Positions 39,134-52,549 of a DNA stretch of 64,000 nt are shown one piece after another. Within the stretch, counting starts at the first letter, position 1; each line of letters begins with the position of its first letter. The position numbers were made by a program, and so were the translations under genes. Origin of the DNA: Pseudomonas sp. QS1027 (GTDB taxonomy: Bacteria > Pseudomonadota > Gammaproteobacteria > Pseudomonadales > Pseudomonadaceae); NCBI RefSeq assembly GCF_002814235.1, contig NZ_PHSU01000009.1:62001-126000 (forward strand), given 5' to 3'. The notes beneath the pieces are model-generated. The model was not told where the DNA came from. It saw only the letters and a program-made list of their open reading frames with translations, and did not search any database.

Positions 39134-41209
39134 ATGAACAGGATTATTTCATCCCTCGGCATTTCGCTATGGATAGCGCTGGTGTCGCCGATGGTGTTGG
39201 CGGCCAACCTGCAAACCCTGGATGTGGCGTCGTTGCCCGGCGATCGGGTCGAGCTGAAGCTGGGCTTCGACGGCCCCCCTGCCGCGCCCCACGGCTACAC
39301 CACCGACCAGCCGGCGCGTATCGCCCTGGACCTGACCGGTGTCACCAGCCAGTTGGTCAAGAAGACCCGCGACCTGGGCGTGGGCAATGCGCGCAGCGTG
39401 ACCGTGGTCGAGGCCAAGGACCGCACGCGGCTGATCATCAACCTGACCAAGCTGGCGCCTTACAGTACGCGTATCGAGGGCCGCAACCTGTTCGTGGTGG
39501 TGGGCCAGGGCGGCAACTCGGCCGCTCCGGTCCAGACCAGCGCATCAAGGCCTGTCGCGGCAGTGACGTCGCCGGCGCGGACCGCGCCCAAGCCCTATGT
39601 GGCGGCGGGGCGGGCGATCCGCAATGTCGACTTCCAGCGTGGCGAGCAGGGTGAAGGCAATGTGGTCATCGAATTGTCCGATCCGACCATCAGCCCGGAT
39701 ATCCAGGAGCGTGGCGGCAAGATCAGCGTGGAATTCGCCAAGACCCAGCTGCCCGATCCCCTGCGGGTGCGCCTGGACGTGAAGGATTTCGCCACCCCGG
39801 TGCAGTTCGTCAATGCCAGCGTGGTCGCCGACAAGGCGAGCATTTCCATCGAGCCCAGCGGCGCCTTCGATTACTCGACCTACCAGACCGACAACAAGCT
39901 GACCATCAGCGTGCGTCCGCTCACCGTCGACGACCTGCAGCGGCGTAATGCCGAGCGGTTTGTCTACAGCGGCGAAAAGCTCTCGCTGAACTTCCAGGAC
40001 ATCGACGTGCGTTCGGTGCTGCAACTGATCGCCGACTTCACCAACCTCAACCTGGTGGCCAGTGACACGGTGCAGGGCGGTATCACCCTGCGCCTGCAGA
40101 ATGTGCCCTGGGACCAGGCGCTGGACCTGGTGCTGAAAACCAAGGGCCTGGACAAGCGCAAGATCGGCAACGTACTGCTGGTGGCCCCGGCGGACGAGAT
40201 CGCCGCCCGCGAGCGCCAGGAACTGGAGTCGCAGAAACAGATCGCCGAACTGGCGCCGTTGCGCCGCGAGCTGTTGCAGGTCAACTACGCGAAAGCGGCG
40301 GATATCGCCAAATTGTTCCAGTCGGTGACCAGTGCCGAATCCAAGGCCGACGAGCGTGGCTCGATCACCGTGGATGACCGTACCAACAACATCATCGCCT
40401 ACCAGACCCAGGACCGCCTCGACGAACTGCGGCGCATCGTCGCCCAGTTGGACATCCCGGTGCGCCAGGTAATGATCGAGGCGCGGATCGTCGAAGCCAA
40501 CGTCGGTTACGACAAACAGCTCGGTGCCCGTTGGGGCGGCAAGATCAGCGGCGGCAACTGGAACACCTCTGGCGGCTCGCCGACCCTCACCAGCCTGACC
40601 GGCCAGAGTGCCAGCACCCCGTTCGTCGACCTCGGCGCGACCACCGCCACCTCCGGGATCGGCATCGGCTTCGTGACCAACAACACGACCCTGGACCTGG
40701 AACTCAGTGCCATGGAAAAAACCGGTAACGGCGAGGTGGTGTCCCAGCCCAAGGTGGTCACTTCCGACAAGGAAACCGCGAAGATCCTCAAGGGCACGGA
40801 GATTCCGTACCAGGAATCCAGCTCCAGCGGCGCGACCTCGGTGTCCTTCAAGGAGGCTTCGCTGTCCCTGGAAGTGACCCCGCAGATCACCCCGGACAAC
40901 CGGATCATCATGGAAGTGAAGGTGACCAAGGATGAACCGGACTACCAGAACGTGTTGAACAACGTGCCGCCGATCAAGAAAAACCAGGTCAACGCCAAGG
41001 TCCTGGTCAACGACGGCGAGACCGTGGTAATCGGTGGCGTGTTCTCCAATACCCAGAGCAAAACCGAAGAGAAGGTGCCATTTCTCGGCGATGTGCCGTA
41101 TGTTGGCCGCCTCTTCCGTCGAGACATTGTCTCGGAAGCAAAATCCGAGCTGCTGGTATTCCTGACTCCGCGTATCATGAATAACCAGGCGATTGCTGTG
41201 AGTCGTTGA
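39134..41209 (+). CDS. pilQ: Type IV pilus secretin PilQ
   Basis: A 691-residue outer-membrane channel for the pilus fibre. The signal peptide [20 protein letters not shown]...LA is followed by two AMIN domains (about 25-250) that bind peptidoglycan, an STN/N0 domain ([19 protein letters not shown]), N1, and the secretin domain with [15 protein letters not shown] near the C-terminus. ATG 39134 with GGAA upstream is chosen; GTG 39122, directly after the pilP stop, is the alternative and adds four residues. Five nt later aroK begins. Confidence 0.96.
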   Translation: MNRIISSLGISLWIALVSPMVLAANLQTLDVASLPGDRVELKLGFDGPPAAPHGYTTDQPARIALDLTGVTSQLVKKTRDLGVGNARSVTVVEAKDRTRLIINLTKLAPYSTRIEGRNLFVVVGQGGNSAAPVQTSASRPVAAVTSPARTAPKPYVAAGRAIRNVDFQRGEQGEGNVVIELSDPTISPDIQERGGKISVEFAKTQLPDPLRVRLDVKDFATPVQFVNASVVADKASISIEPSGAFDYSTYQTDNKLTISVRPLTVDDLQRRNAERFVYSGEKLSLNFQDIDVRSVLQLIADFTNLNLVASDTVQGGITLRLQNVPWDQALDLVLKTKGLDKRKIGNVLLVAPADEIAARERQELESQKQIAELAPLRRELLQVNYAKAADIAKLFQSVTSAESKADERGSITVDDRTNNIIAYQTQDRLDELRRIVAQLDIPVRQVMIEARIVEANVGYDKQLGARWGGKISGGNWNTSGGSPTLTSLTGQSASTPFVDLGATTATSGIGIGFVTNNTTLDLELSAMEKTGNGEVVSQPKVVTSDKETAKILKGTEIPYQESSSSGATSVSFKEASLSLEVTPQITPDNRIIMEVKVTKDEPDYQNVLNNVPPIKKNQVNAKVLVNDGETVVIGGVFSNTQSKTEEKVPFLGDVPYVGRLFRRDIVSEAKSELLVFLTPRIMNNQAIAVSR

Positions 41210-41213
41210 TTCT

Positions 41214-41732
41214 GTGCGAAATTTGATTCTTGTAGGGCCTATGGGGGCTGGAAAAAGCACCATAGGCCGTTTGCTGGCCAAAGAGCTGCGCCTGCCTTTC
41301 AAAGATTCCGACAAGGAAATTGAACTGCGTACCGGTGCGAATATTCCGTGGATCTTCGACAAGGAAGGCGAGCCCGGCTTTCGCGACCGCGAGCAGGCGA
41401 TGATTGCCGAGCTGTGCGCGTCCGACGGCGTGGTCCTGGCCACCGGCGGCGGCGCGGTCATGCGCGATGAAAACCGCCAGGCCCTGCACGCCGGCGGTCG
41501 GGTGGTCTACCTGCACGCTTCGGTTGAGCAGCAGGTCGGGCGTACGGCCCGTGATCGCAACCGGCCGTTGCTGCGCACCGCCGACCCGGCCAAGACCCTG
41601 CGCGACCTCTTGGCGATCCGTGATCCGCTGTATCGGGAAATCGCCGATCTGGTGGTGGAAACCGATGAGCGGCCGCCACGCATGGTGGTACTGGACATCC
41701 TTGAACGCTTGCAGCAGCTGCCTCCCCGTTAA
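41214..41732 (+). CDS. aroK: Shikimate kinase
   Basis: A 172-residue P-loop kinase phosphorylating shikimate at the 3-OH in aromatic amino acid synthesis. Walker A is GPMGAGKST (8-16), then [11 protein letters not shown] (Asp/shikimate binding), the FRDREQAM region, ATGGGAVM and the LID RNRPLL. The start is GTG at 41214 ([11 protein letters not shown]), 4 nt after pilQ, so expression is probably linked to the pil operon. A small hairpin, ATGGCTT/AAGCCAT, lies in the 149-nt gap to aroB. Confidence 0.97.
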   Translation: MRNLILVGPMGAGKSTIGRLLAKELRLPFKDSDKEIELRTGANIPWIFDKEGEPGFRDREQAMIAELCASDGVVLATGGGAVMRDENRQALHAGGRVVYLHASVEQQVGRTARDRNRPLLRTADPAKTLRDLLAIRDPLYREIADLVVETDERPPRMVVLDILERLQQLPPR

Positions 41733-41881
41733 AGCGCGGGAGGAAATGCGCTATCCTCGACCACCGCCATGCTCGGTGTCGGTCATGGCTTGAAGCCATC
41801 GGGCCGCGTCGATACCAGACGCCGCCGACAATCGTTAATCCTGAGACTGGACGCCAGCGTCCATCTTCACTGTGGGGACAC

Positions 41882-42982
41882 ATGCAGACACTTAAGGTCG
41901 ATCTTGGCGAGCGCAGTTACCCGATTCACATTGGCGAAGGGCTGCTGGACCAGCCCGGGCTGCTGACGCCGCACATTGCCGGTCGGCAGGTTGCCATTAT
42001 CTCCAATGAAACCGTCGCTCCGCTCTATCTCGAGCGCCTGACCCGCAGCCTGGCGGCCTATTCCGTGGTCTCGGTGGTGTTGCCCGACGGTGAGGCCTTC
42101 AAGACCTGGGAAACCCTGCAACTGATCTTCGACGGCCTGCTGACCGCCCGTCATGACCGCCGCACCACCGTGATCGCCCTCGGCGGCGGGGTGATCGGCG
42201 ACATGGCCGGTTTTGCCGCGGCCTGCTACCAGCGCGGCGTGGATTTCATCCAGGTACCGACCACCCTGTTGTCCCAGGTCGATTCGTCGGTGGGTGGCAA
42301 GACCGGCATCAACCATCCGCTGGGCAAGAACATGGTCGGCGCCTTCTATCAGCCCAATGTGGTGCTGATCGATACCACCACCCTCAACACCCTGCCGCCG
42401 CGCGAGCTGTCGGCGGGCCTGGCGGAAGTGATCAAGTACGGCCTGATCTGCGACGAGCCGTTCCTGACCTGGCTGGAAGAGCATGTCGACCAGCTGCGCG
42501 CCCTGGACCAGAGTGCCCTGACCGTCGCCATCGAGCGCTCCTGCGCGGCCAAGGCCGCGGTGGTCGGTGCCGATGAGCGCGAGTCCGGCGTGCGTGCCAC
42601 GCTCAACCTCGGGCACACCTTCGGCCATGCCATCGAAACCCACATGGGCTATGGTGTCTGGCTGCACGGTGAAGCCGTGGCGGCGGGCACCGTGATGGCG
42701 CTGGAAATGTCCACACGCCTGGGCTGGATCAGTGCCCAGGAGCGTGATCGCGGTATTCGCCTGTTCCAGCGAGCCGGTTTGCCGGTGATTCCGCCGGAGG
42801 AAATGACCGAAGCCGATTTTCTCGAACACATGGCAATTGACAAGAAAGTGATCGACGGTCGCCTGCGCCTGGTGTTGTTGCGCCGAATGGGCGAAGCCGT
42901 GGTAACCGACGATTATCCGAAAGAAGTTCTACAGGCCACGCTGGGGGCGGACTACCGCACTCTGGCTCAGCTTAAAGGTTGA
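41882..42982 (+). CDS. aroB: 3-dehydroquinate synthase
   Basis: A 366-residue NAD- and zinc-dependent enzyme making 3-dehydroquinate from DAHP, the second shikimate step. It has [29 protein letters not shown], the [16 protein letters not shown] loop, and metal ligands in [21 protein letters not shown] and HGEAVAAG. Length typical. It is followed after 10 nt by the damX-like gene, as in enterobacteria (aroK-aroB-damX). Confidence 0.98.
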   Translation: MQTLKVDLGERSYPIHIGEGLLDQPGLLTPHIAGRQVAIISNETVAPLYLERLTRSLAAYSVVSVVLPDGEAFKTWETLQLIFDGLLTARHDRRTTVIALGGGVIGDMAGFAAACYQRGVDFIQVPTTLLSQVDSSVGGKTGINHPLGKNMVGAFYQPNVVLIDTTTLNTLPPRELSAGLAEVIKYGLICDEPFLTWLEEHVDQLRALDQSALTVAIERSCAAKAAVVGADERESGVRATLNLGHTFGHAIETHMGYGVWLHGEAVAAGTVMALEMSTRLGWISAQERDRGIRLFQRAGLPVIPPEEMTEADFLEHMAIDKKVIDGRLRLVLLRRMGEAVVTDDYPKEVLQATLGADYRTLAQLKG

Positions 42983-42992
42983 TAGGATTCCG

Positions 42993-44576
42993 ATGACCAG
43001 TTTGCATGCCGACGAGGCTTTCCTCGGCCATTACCAGTTAAGTCACGACCCTTTCGCTCCCCGGGTGCCTGGCTTCAAATTCTTCCCCGCCCAGCGCAAG
43101 CCGGTGCTCGGGCAATTGCACCACCTGGCCCGCTACAGCCAGCTGCTGCTGGTGGTCACCGGCCCCCAGGGCAGCGGCAAGACCCTGCTGCGCCAGGCGC
43201 TGGTGGCGAGCACCAACAAGCAGTCGGTGCAAAGCGTGGTGGTTTCCGCGCGTGGTGCCGGCGATGCGGGAGGTGTGCTGCGCCAGATCGCCCAGGCGCT
43301 GAACGTCGCCCAGGCCGAGGTCCACGAGATCCTCAAGCAGGTGGTACAACTGGCGCTGACCGGCCAGGAGGTCTACCTGCTGGTGGACGATGCCGAGTCG
43401 CTCGACGACTCCGCTATCGAGGCCCTGCTGGCCCTGGCGGCCGGCGCGCCGGAAGGTCGCCCGCATGTGTTCATGTTCGGCGAGTCGTCGCTGATCGCGG
43501 CGCTGGAGCAGCACGGCGCGGAGGAAGAACGCTTCCACGTGATCGAATTGCAGCCTTACACCGAAGAAGAAACACGTGAATACCTGGCCCAGCGTCTTGA
43601 TGGCGCCGGCCAGGGAATCGAACTTTTTTCCGCTGAGCAGATCACTGAGATTCACGAAAGCGCCGAAGGTTGGCCTGGCAACATCAACCAGGTCGCCCGT
43701 GACGCCATGATCGAAGCGATGATCGCCAGCCGCTCCGCGGTGAAGCGTCCAAGTATGGGGTTCAAGATGCCTAAGAAGCAGGTATTGGCGTTGTCCGCCG
43801 TGGTAGTGGTTGCCGTCGCGGCGGCCTGGATGATTCCGGGTCGCAACAAGGCACCGTCCACCGCTGGCACCACCGCCAGCGAACAGGCGCAACTGCCTTT
43901 GGGGCAGGCGCCGAAGCCGAACGCCTCGGGTAATCCGACGGTGGAATTCGCCGGCAATTCGCAGCCGATGCCGCTACCGTTGGTCGGTCAGTCGCAGCCG
44001 GTGATGCGCGGTCCGCTGGCGGAAGCCGCGGGTGGCAGTATCGAGGGCGATGATGGTATCGCGCCGCCGGTTGACGGTGGCCCGGCCAAGCCGCCGACCG
44101 TCACCACCACTGCACCGCCTGTCGGCGTGCCAGCAGGCCCGACACCGACTCCTGTGGCTAAACCGGTGCCGGCCCAGGTCGCTACCGCCAAGCCGGCCCA
44201 GACCCCGGTTCCGGTGCCCAAGCCGGTTGCCAAGGCGCCGGAGAAGGCCGTTGAGAAGCCAGCCGTGGTGGCCAAGGCCGCTGCGACCGGTCACAGCTGG
44301 TACACCGGCCAGGCGCCGGGCAACTACGTGGTCCAGATCCTCGGCACCAGCTCCGAGACCACCGCGCAGAATTTCGTCAAGGAACAGGGCGGCGAGTACC
44401 GTTATTTCAAGAAAGTGCTCAACGGCAAGCCGCTTTACGTGATCACCTACGGCAGCTTCGGCAGCCGCGATGCGGCCGTCAGCGCCATCAAGGCCTTGCC
44501 AGCGAAGGTTCAGGCTGGTAAACCTTGGCCTCGTACTGTCGCCAGCGTCCAACAGGACCTGGCCACAACTCGCTGA
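42993..44576 (+). CDS. damX: DamX-like AAA and SPOR-domain cell-division protein
   Basis: A 527-residue membrane protein. An N-terminal ExeA/AAA-type ATPase domain has Walker A GPQGSGKT (57-64) and Walker B-like VYLLVDDAESLDD. A membrane helix (about 265-282, VLALSAVVVVAVAAAWMI) is followed by a Pro/Ala/Val-rich periplasmic linker and a C-terminal SPOR domain (about 440-520, YVVQILGTSSETTAQNFVKE to YVITYGSFGSRDAAVSAI). It localises to the septum in E. coli, where DamX lacks a full ATPase domain; the intact ATPase is the pseudomonad form. The gene follows aroKB in the conserved order. Confidence 0.9.
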   Translation: MTSLHADEAFLGHYQLSHDPFAPRVPGFKFFPAQRKPVLGQLHHLARYSQLLLVVTGPQGSGKTLLRQALVASTNKQSVQSVVVSARGAGDAGGVLRQIAQALNVAQAEVHEILKQVVQLALTGQEVYLLVDDAESLDDSAIEALLALAAGAPEGRPHVFMFGESSLIAALEQHGAEEERFHVIELQPYTEEETREYLAQRLDGAGQGIELFSAEQITEIHESAEGWPGNINQVARDAMIEAMIASRSAVKRPSMGFKMPKKQVLALSAVVVVAVAAAWMIPGRNKAPSTAGTTASEQAQLPLGQAPKPNASGNPTVEFAGNSQPMPLPLVGQSQPVMRGPLAEAAGGSIEGDDGIAPPVDGGPAKPPTVTTTAPPVGVPAGPTPTPVAKPVPAQVATAKPAQTPVPVPKPVAKAPEKAVEKPAVVAKAAATGHSWYTGQAPGNYVVQILGTSSETTAQNFVKEQGGEYRYFKKVLNGKPLYVITYGSFGSRDAAVSAIKALPAKVQAGKPWPRTVASVQQDLATTR

Positions 44577-44582
44577 AGAATC

Positions 44583-44603
44583 GGCGGCCTTATCCAGGCC
44601 GCC
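44583..44603 (+). terminator. Hairpin after damX
   Basis: A perfect stem GGCGGCCT-TATCC-AGGCCGCC starts 6 nt after the stop. Only TT follows, so termination efficiency is uncertain. Confidence 0.55.
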
Positions 44604-44925
44604 TTCCCGGCACCTCAAAATTTCCGCAAGGGCATGCTGCTTCCAAAGCCGCGTGCCTTGTGGTGTCTGCGTCACAGTGGTTTTGAGTCGTCACGGTCAA
44701 AATTCAAAAATGTTTTGACTAGCACGAGATATCGCTTTAAACCTTTCATAAATGCGACATGAATTTTCGACTAATCGTCGTTAAATTTGTGGGCGTGAAT
44801 GTCGGTGTGTACAATGACCTCCCTTTTGCCCCTGCAAAGCCGGCGTACGTTCGGCGTGGATGGTAAGCGGTTGAATTGAAAAGAAATTTGCCTCGATAAA
44901 GAGGCAGCCTGGTGAGAAAGTGTCT
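44604..44925 (+). promoter_or_regulatory. Upstream region of gltB with candidate promoter
   Basis: This 320-nt spacer holds no gene. The best sigma-70 candidate is TTGTGG (44787-44792), 17 nt, TACAAT (44810-44815), preceded by TGTG like an extended -10, leaving a leader of about 105 nt. A weaker pair is TTGACT (44715-44720) with TAAACC. The region 44700-44790 is AT-rich. A long leader suggests post-transcriptional or activator control of glutamate synthase, but no specific operator was recognised. Confidence 0.45.
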
Positions 44926-47900
44926 ATGAAAGCAGGTCTGTACCAACCAGATGAATTCAAGGATAACTGTGGTTTCGGCCTGATTGCCCATATGCAGGGC
45001 GAGCCCAGTCATCACCTGTTGCAGACGGCCATTGAGGCTCTGACCTGCATGACCCACCGCGGTGGGATCAATGCCGACGGCAAGACCGGTGACGGTTGCG
45101 GCCTTCTGATCCAGAAGCCGGACCAGTTCCTGCGCACCGTCGCCAAAGCGACATTCGGTAGCGATTTGCCCAAGCAATATGCGGTGGGCATGGTGTTCTT
45201 CAATCAGGACCCGGTCAAAGCCGAAGCCGCCCGCGAACACATGAATCGCGAAATCCTCGCCGCCGGCCTGCAACTGGTGGGCTGGCGCAAGGTGCCGATC
45301 GATACCAGCGTCCTCGGCCGCCTGGCCCTGGAGCGCCTGCCGCAGATCGAGCAGGTCTTCATCGGCGGCGAGGGCCTGAGTGACCAGGCGTTCGCCATCA
45401 AGCTGTTCAGTGCCCGTCGTCGCTCATCGGTGGCCAATGCCGCCGATACCGACCACTACATCTGCAGCTTTTCCCACAAGACCATCATCTACAAAGGCCT
45501 GATGATGCCGGCGGACCTCACCGCCTTCTATCCGGACCTCAGCGACCCGAGCCTGAAAACCGCGATCTGCGTGTTCCACCAGCGCTTCTCCACCAACACC
45601 CTGCCGAAATGGCCCTTGGCGCAGCCGTTCCGCTTCCTGGCGCACAACGGCGAGATCAACACCATCACCGGCAACCGCAACTGGGCCCAGGCCCGGCGCA
45701 CCAAGTTCGCCAACGACCTGATCCCCGATCTCGACGAGTTGGGCCCGCTGGTCAACCGTGTCGGTTCCGACTCCTCGAGCATGGACAACATGCTCGAACT
45801 GATGGTGACCGGTGGTATCGACCTGTTCCGTGGCGTGCGCATGTTGATTCCGCCGGCATGGCAGAACGTCGACACCATGGACGCCGACCTGCGCGCGTTC
45901 TATGAATTCAACTCCATGCACATGGAACCGTGGGACGGCCCGGCGGGCGTGGTGATGACCGAAGGTCGTCACGCGGTCTGCCTGCTCGACCGCAACGGCC
46001 TGCGTCCAGCCCGTTGGGTGACCACCAAGAACGGCTATATCACCCTGGCGTCGGAAATCGGCGTGTGGAACTACCAGCCGGAAGATGTCATCGCCAAGGG
46101 CCGTGTCGGTCCTGGGCAGATCTTTGCCGTGGACACCGAAACCGGCCAGATCCTCGACACCGATGCCATCGACAACCGCCTGAAGTCGCGCCACCCGTAC
46201 AAGCAGTGGCTGCGTAAACACGCCCTGCGTATCCAGGCGACCATGGAAGACAACGACCATGGTTCGGCGTTCTACAACGTCGAGCAGCTCAAGCAGTACA
46301 TGAAGATGTACCAGGTCACGTTCGAAGAGCGCGACCAGGTGTTGCGTCCGTTGGGCGAGCAGGGCTATGAGGCGGTCGGCTCCATGGGCGACGATACGCC
46401 GATGGCGGTGCTGTCCCAGCGTGTGCGCACGCCGTACGACTATTTCCGCCAGCAGTTCGCCCAGGTGACCAACCCGCCGATCGACCCGCTGCGTGAAGCC
46501 ATCGTCATGTCGCTGGAGATCTGCCTCGGTGCCGAGCGCAACATCTTCGAAGAGTCTCCGGAGCACGCTTCGCGGGTGATCCTCAGCTCGCCGGTGATCT
46601 CCCCGGCCAAGTGGCGCTCGCTGATGAACCTCGAGCGTCCGGGCTTCGCTCGCCAGGTCATCGACCTGAACTACGACGAGAGCGTCGGGCTGGAAGCTGC
46701 GGTGCGCAACATCGCCGACCAGGCCGAAGAAGCCGTGCGTAGCGGGCGGACCCAGATCGTCCTCAGCGACCGCCATATCGCCCCGGGCAAGCTGCCGGTG
46801 CATGCGTCCCTGGCGACCGGTGCGGTGCACCACCGCCTGACCGAGAAAGGCCTGCGCTGCGACAGCAACATCCTGGTGGAAACCGCCACCGCACGCGATC
46901 CGCACCACTTTGCCGTGCTGATCGGTTTCGGTGCCTCGGCGGTCTATCCGTTCCTGGCCTACGAAGTGCTGGGCGACCTGATCCGTACCGGCGAAGTGCT
47001 GGGCGATCTCTACGAAGTCTTCAAGAACTACCGCAAGGGCATCACCAAGGGCCTGCTGAAGATCCTCTCGAAAATGGGGATTTCCACCATCGCTTCCTAC
47101 CGCGGTGCGCAGTTGTTCGAAGCCATCGGCCTGTCCGAGGAAGTGGTCAACCTGAGCTTCCGTGGCGTACCGAGCCGGATCAAGGGCGCGCGTTTCGTCG
47201 ACCTCGAAGCCGAACAGAAACTGCTGGCCGGCGAAGCCTGGAGCGCGCGCAAGCCGATCCAGCAAGGCGGCCTGCTGAAGTTCGTCTACGGCGGTGAGTA
47301 CCACGCCTACAACCCGGATGTGGTCAGCACCCTGCAAGCTGCCGTGCAGCAGGGCGACTACGCCAAGTTCAAGGAATACACCGCGCTGGTGGACAACCGT
47401 CCGGTGTCGATGATCCGCGACCTGTTCCAGGTGAAAACCCTGGAGACGCCGCTGGCGATCAGCGAAATCGAACCGCTGGAGTCGATCCTCAAGCGCTTCG
47501 ACTCGGCGGGTATTTCCCTCGGCGCCCTGTCGCCGGAAGCCCACGAAGCCCTGGCGGAAGCCATGAACCGCCTGGGCGCGCGTTCCAACTCCGGCGAAGG
47601 CGGCGAAGACCCGGCGCGTTACGGCACCATCAAGAGCTCGAAAATCAAGCAGGTGGCCACCGGCCGTTTCGGTGTGACCCCGGAATACCTGGTCAATGCC
47701 GAAGTGCTGCAGATCAAGGTCGCCCAGGGCGCCAAGCCCGGTGAAGGCGGGCAACTGCCCGGCGGCAAGGTCAACGGCCTGATCGCCAAGCTGCGTTATG
47801 CGGTTCCGGGCGTGACCCTGATCTCGCCACCGCCGCACCACGACATCTATTCCATCGAAGACTTGTCGCAGCTGATTTTCGACCTGAAACAGGTCAACCC

Positions 47901-49374
47901 GAAGGCGCTGGTCTCGGTGAAGCTGGTGGCGGAAGCCGGTGTCGGCACCATCGCCGCCGGCGTGGCGAAAGCCTATGCCGACCTGATCACCATTTCCGGT
48001 TATGACGGCGGCACCGGTGCGTCACCGCTGACGTCGATCAAATACGCGGGTGCCCCGTGGGAACTCGGCCTGGCCGAAACCCACCAGACCCTGCGCGGCA
48101 ACGACCTGCGCGGCAAGATCCGGGTGCAGACCGACGGCGGCCTGAAAACCGGCCTCGATGTGATCAAGGCGGCCATCCTCGGCGCCGAAAGCTTCGGCTT
48201 CGGCACCGCGCCGATGATCGCCCTGGGCTGCAAGTACCTGCGCATCTGCCACCTGAACAACTGCGCCACCGGCGTCGCGACCCAGAACGAGAAGCTGCGC
48301 AAGGACCACTACATCGGGACCGTCGACATGGTGGTGAACTTCTTCACCTACGTCGCCGAGGAAACCCGTGAGTGGCTGGCCAAGCTCGGCGTGCGCACCC
48401 TTGAGGAACTGATCGGGCGTACCGATCTGCTGGAAATCCTCAAAGGCGAAACCGCCAAGCAGAACCACCTGGACCTGACGCCGCTGCTGGGCAGCGATCA
48501 CATCCCGGCGGACAAGCCGCAGTTCTGCCAGGTCGAGCGCAACCCGCCCTTCGACAAGGGCCTGCTGGCCGAGAAGATGGTCGAGATGGCCCTGCCGGCG
48601 ATCAACGACTTGAGCGGCGCGGACTTCTCCCTGGATATCTGCAACTGCGACCGTTCCATCGGCGCGCGGATCTCCGGTGAAGTCGCCCGTCGTCACGGCA
48701 ACCAGGGCATGGCCAAGGCACCGATCACCTTCCGCTTCAAAGGGACGGCGGGTCAGAGCTTCGGCGTGTGGAACGCCGGTGGCCTGCACATGTACCTGGA
48801 AGGTGACGCCAACGACTACGTGGGCAAGGGCATGACCGGCGGCAAGCTGGTGATCGTTCCGCCTAAAGGCAGCATCTACAAGACTCAGGACAGTGCCATC
48901 ATCGGCAACACCTGCCTGTACGGCGCAACCGGCGGCAAGCTGTTTGCGGCGGGTACGGCGGGTGAGCGTTTCGCGGTGCGTAACTCCGGTGCCCACACCG
49001 TGGTGGAAGGCACGGGCGATCACTGCTGCGAATACATGACCGGTGGTTTTGTCGCGGTTCTGGGCAAGACTGGCTACAACTTCGGCTCGGGCATGACCGG
49101 CGGTTTCGCCTATGTGCTCGACCAGGACAACACCTTCGTCGACAAGGTCAACCACGAGTTGGTCGAGATCCAGCGGATCAGCGGCGAAGCGATGGAATCC
49201 TATCGCAACCACTTGCAGCATGTGCTGGACGAATACGTCGAGGAAACCAACAGCGAATGGGGTCGCAACCTCGCTGAAAACCTTGATGATTACCTGCGTC
49301 GTTTCTGGCTGGTCAAGCCCAAGGCTGCCAACCTGAAATCGTTGCTTTCCAGCATCCGTGCGAACCCGCAGTGA
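44926..49374 (+). CDS. gltB: Glutamate synthase (NADPH) large subunit
   Basis: A 1482-residue flavoenzyme making two glutamates from glutamine and 2-oxoglutarate. The class II glutaminase domain begins at Cys15 ([10 protein letters not shown]), which becomes the N-terminal nucleophile after removal of a 14-residue propeptide. A central domain, the FMN/2-oxoglutarate barrel ([29 protein letters not shown]), the 3Fe-4S loop ([19 protein letters not shown]) and the beta-helix GXGXG domain follow. ATG 44926 is preferred over GTG 44920. Length typical; 33 nt before gltD. Confidence 0.98.
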   Translation: MKAGLYQPDEFKDNCGFGLIAHMQGEPSHHLLQTAIEALTCMTHRGGINADGKTGDGCGLLIQKPDQFLRTVAKATFGSDLPKQYAVGMVFFNQDPVKAEAAREHMNREILAAGLQLVGWRKVPIDTSVLGRLALERLPQIEQVFIGGEGLSDQAFAIKLFSARRRSSVANAADTDHYICSFSHKTIIYKGLMMPADLTAFYPDLSDPSLKTAICVFHQRFSTNTLPKWPLAQPFRFLAHNGEINTITGNRNWAQARRTKFANDLIPDLDELGPLVNRVGSDSSSMDNMLELMVTGGIDLFRGVRMLIPPAWQNVDTMDADLRAFYEFNSMHMEPWDGPAGVVMTEGRHAVCLLDRNGLRPARWVTTKNGYITLASEIGVWNYQPEDVIAKGRVGPGQIFAVDTETGQILDTDAIDNRLKSRHPYKQWLRKHALRIQATMEDNDHGSAFYNVEQLKQYMKMYQVTFEERDQVLRPLGEQGYEAVGSMGDDTPMAVLSQRVRTPYDYFRQQFAQVTNPPIDPLREAIVMSLEICLGAERNIFEESPEHASRVILSSPVISPAKWRSLMNLERPGFARQVIDLNYDESVGLEAAVRNIADQAEEAVRSGRTQIVLSDRHIAPGKLPVHASLATGAVHHRLTEKGLRCDSNILVETATARDPHHFAVLIGFGASAVYPFLAYEVLGDLIRTGEVLGDLYEVFKNYRKGITKGLLKILSKMGISTIASYRGAQLFEAIGLSEEVVNLSFRGVPSRIKGARFVDLEAEQKLLAGEAWSARKPIQQGGLLKFVYGGEYHAYNPDVVSTLQAAVQQGDYAKFKEYTALVDNRPVSMIRDLFQVKTLETPLAISEIEPLESILKRFDSAGISLGALSPEAHEALAEAMNRLGARSNSGEGGEDPARYGTIKSSKIKQVATGRFGVTPEYLVNAEVLQIKVAQGAKPGEGGQLPGGKVNGLIAKLRYAVPGVTLISPPPHHDIYSIEDLSQLIFDLKQVNPKALVSVKLVAEAGVGTIAAGVAKAYADLITISGYDGGTGASPLTSIKYAGAPWELGLAETHQTLRGNDLRGKIRVQTDGGLKTGLDVIKAAILGAESFGFGTAPMIALGCKYLRICHLNNCATGVATQNEKLRKDHYIGTVDMVVNFFTYVAEETREWLAKLGVRTLEELIGRTDLLEILKGETAKQNHLDLTPLLGSDHIPADKPQFCQVERNPPFDKGLLAEKMVEMALPAINDLSGADFSLDICNCDRSIGARISGEVARRHGNQGMAKAPITFRFKGTAGQSFGVWNAGGLHMYLEGDANDYVGKGMTGGKLVIVPPKGSIYKTQDSAIIGNTCLYGATGGKLFAAGTAGERFAVRNSGAHTVVEGTGDHCCEYMTGGFVAVLGKTGYNFGSGMTGGFAYVLDQDNTFVDKVNHELVEIQRISGEAMESYRNHLQHVLDEYVEETNSEWGRNLAENLDDYLRRFWLVKPKAANLKSLLSSIRANPQ

Positions 49375-50826
<1,452 letters not shown>

Positions 50827-50863
50827 TCGACACCTGATGTCCGCGACAAATTGACCCGATAGA

Positions 50864-50893
50864 CAAAAGGCACGGCTCTTGCCGTGCCTTTTG
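50864..50893. terminator. Terminator between gltD and hemE
   Basis: A perfect 13-bp stem, CAAAAGGCACGGC (50864-50876) and GCCGTGCCTTTTG (50881-50893), with a TCTT loop. The A/T-rich stem base serves as the T-run. Confidence 0.85.
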
Positions 50894-50939
50894 CGTCGCG
50901 CTCTGAGAAAATGCCCGTACTTTTTTTCCGGATGCCGAC

Positions 50940-52007
50940 ATGACTGCCCTGAAGAACGACCGTTTCCTTCGCGCCCTGCTCAAGCAACCCGTGGACGTCA
51001 CTCCTGTGTGGATGATGCGCCAGGCCGGTCGCTACCTGCCGGAATACCGCGCCAGTCGCGCCAAGGCCGGCGACTTCATGAGCCTGTGCATGAACCCGTC
51101 GTTCGCCTGCGAGGTCACGATGCAGCCCCTGGACCGTTATCCGGGCCTGGACGCCGCGATCCTCTTCTCCGACATCCTGACCATCCCCGACGCCATGGGC
51201 CAGGGCCTGTACTTCGAAACCGGCGAAGGTCCGCGCTTCAGGAAAGTCGTCAGCACCCTGGCCGATATCGAGGCGCTGCCGATCCCCGATCCGCAGAAGG
51301 ACCTGGGTTATGTCATGGACGCGGTCAGCACCATTCGCCGCGAGCTCAATGGCCGCGTGCCGCTGATCGGCTTCTCCGGCAGCCCCTGGACCCTGGCCAC
51401 CTACATGGTCGAAGGCGGCTCGTCGAAAGACTTCCGCAAGACCAAGGCCATGCTCTACGACAATCCCCAGGCCATGCACCTGCTGCTGGACAAGCTGGCG
51501 CAGTCGGTCACTTCCTACCTCAACGGCCAGATCCTCGCCGGGGCCCAGGCCGTGCAGATTTTCGACACCTGGGGCGGCAACCTCTCGGCAGCGGCCTACC
51601 AGGAGTTCTCCCTGGCCTATATGCGCAAGATCGTCAGCGGCCTGATCCGCGAGCACGAAGGGCGCAAGGTTCCGGTGATCCTGTTCACCAAGAACGGCGG
51701 CCTGTGGCTGGAAAGCATTGCCGAAGCAGGGGCCGATGCCCTGGGCCTGGACTGGACCTGCGATCTGGGCGAAGCCCGTCGTCGTGTCGGCCACCAGGTC
51801 GCCTTGCAAGGCAACATGGACCCGACCGTGCTCTACGCCAAGCCCGAGGCCATCCGTACCGAAGTGGCGCGTATTCTCGCAAGCTTTGGCGAAGGTTCCG
51901 GCCATGTGTTCAACCTCGGCCATGGCATCACGCCGGAAGTCGACCCGGAACATGCCGGTGCGTTTATCAACGCCGTGCACGAGTTTTCCGCGCAGTACCA
52001 TCGCTGA
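50940..52007 (+). CDS. hemE: Uroporphyrinogen decarboxylase
   Basis: A 355-residue cytoplasmic enzyme removing four acetate carboxyls from uroporphyrinogen III to give coproporphyrinogen III in haem synthesis. The diagnostic [14 protein letters not shown] (about residues 21-34), [14 protein letters not shown] with the catalytic Asp, [13 protein letters not shown] and a C-terminal [15 protein letters not shown] are present. It is the last gene of the conserved backbone before the accessory region. Confidence 0.98.
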   Translation: MTALKNDRFLRALLKQPVDVTPVWMMRQAGRYLPEYRASRAKAGDFMSLCMNPSFACEVTMQPLDRYPGLDAAILFSDILTIPDAMGQGLYFETGEGPRFRKVVSTLADIEALPIPDPQKDLGYVMDAVSTIRRELNGRVPLIGFSGSPWTLATYMVEGGSSKDFRKTKAMLYDNPQAMHLLLDKLAQSVTSYLNGQILAGAQAVQIFDTWGGNLSAAAYQEFSLAYMRKIVSGLIREHEGRKVPVILFTKNGGLWLESIAEAGADALGLDWTCDLGEARRRVGHQVALQGNMDPTVLYAKPEAIRTEVARILASFGEGSGHVFNLGHGITPEVDPEHAGAFINAVHEFSAQYHR

Positions 52008-52030
52008 TCTTCCCCGCGTCTCCTCAATGA

Positions 52031-52051
52031 CCCCGCCTCGGCGGGGTTTTT
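52031..52051 (+). terminator. Rho-independent terminator after hemE
   Basis: The stem CCCCGCC (52031-52037)/GGCGGGG (52040-52046) with a 2-nt central loop and TTTTT ends the hemE transcript 24 nt after its stop. Confidence 0.9.
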
Positions 52052-52549
52052 GCGTTTAGTCCTTCGTGTTTTTCCTTATCCTGCTGCTACTGGTTCATTC
52101 TTCGCAATCTATTCGGGGTGCTGTCCGGATAACCACCGGCTTATCGACTTGTCCGTAAAGCCTTCCTCTATGGGGCGTCGGAGTATTCTTTTCTGGGCGT
52201 TAATGCGGAGACGTCTACTCAACATCTTCATGTTTGGTCGTGTCTAGTTACAAAGTCTTGGACGGAATTCGAACGCCTGGGTGAATAAGTGAAGTGGAGA
52301 GCTGTCGCGCGTCTTCACAGGATCTTTCCTACATATAAAAAAATACAGCTTCGTACAATGCGTACTCCGAAATTTAATTGTTTTGTAAGACGTGACGCCT
52401 TTGATGGGGTATGGAACTTTCGCGGTTGATCTTTGCGGTCAGGACGGCGGCGTAGATTGATTGGGTATCGATGGAAGTAAGAGGGGGACGTTCATCTTGG
52501 AGGGATGTCTGGCCACCCGATAAATAGGATAAGTCTGGAGTTGAATCGC
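52052..52549. other. Gene-free, AT-richer spacer upstream of the LPMO gene
   Basis: About 500 nt without a supportable gene. Composition is visibly lower in GC than the flanking genes, with an AT tract around 52330-52385 (ATATAAAAAAAT, then TTTAATTG). TACAAT (52356-52361) is a possible -10 but no good -35 is placed. A GGAG Shine-Dalgarno at 52537-52540 serves the LPMO start. The short open frames here have no coding character. It probably marks the junction where the accessory block joined the hemE end. Confidence 0.55.

Noticed and set aside
45424..47841. An 805-codon minus-strand open frame inside gltB, and a similar one at 48022-50703
   Set aside because: Both are antisense shadows of gltB and gltD, whose catalytic and cluster motifs are intact; the shadow products are low-complexity His/Gln/Val-rich sequences.
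52052..52549. Two 65-codon open frames (52050-52247 on the + strand and 52374-52571 on the - strand)
   Set aside because: No good ribosome-binding sites, no family-like sequence, and codon use unlike the neighbours.
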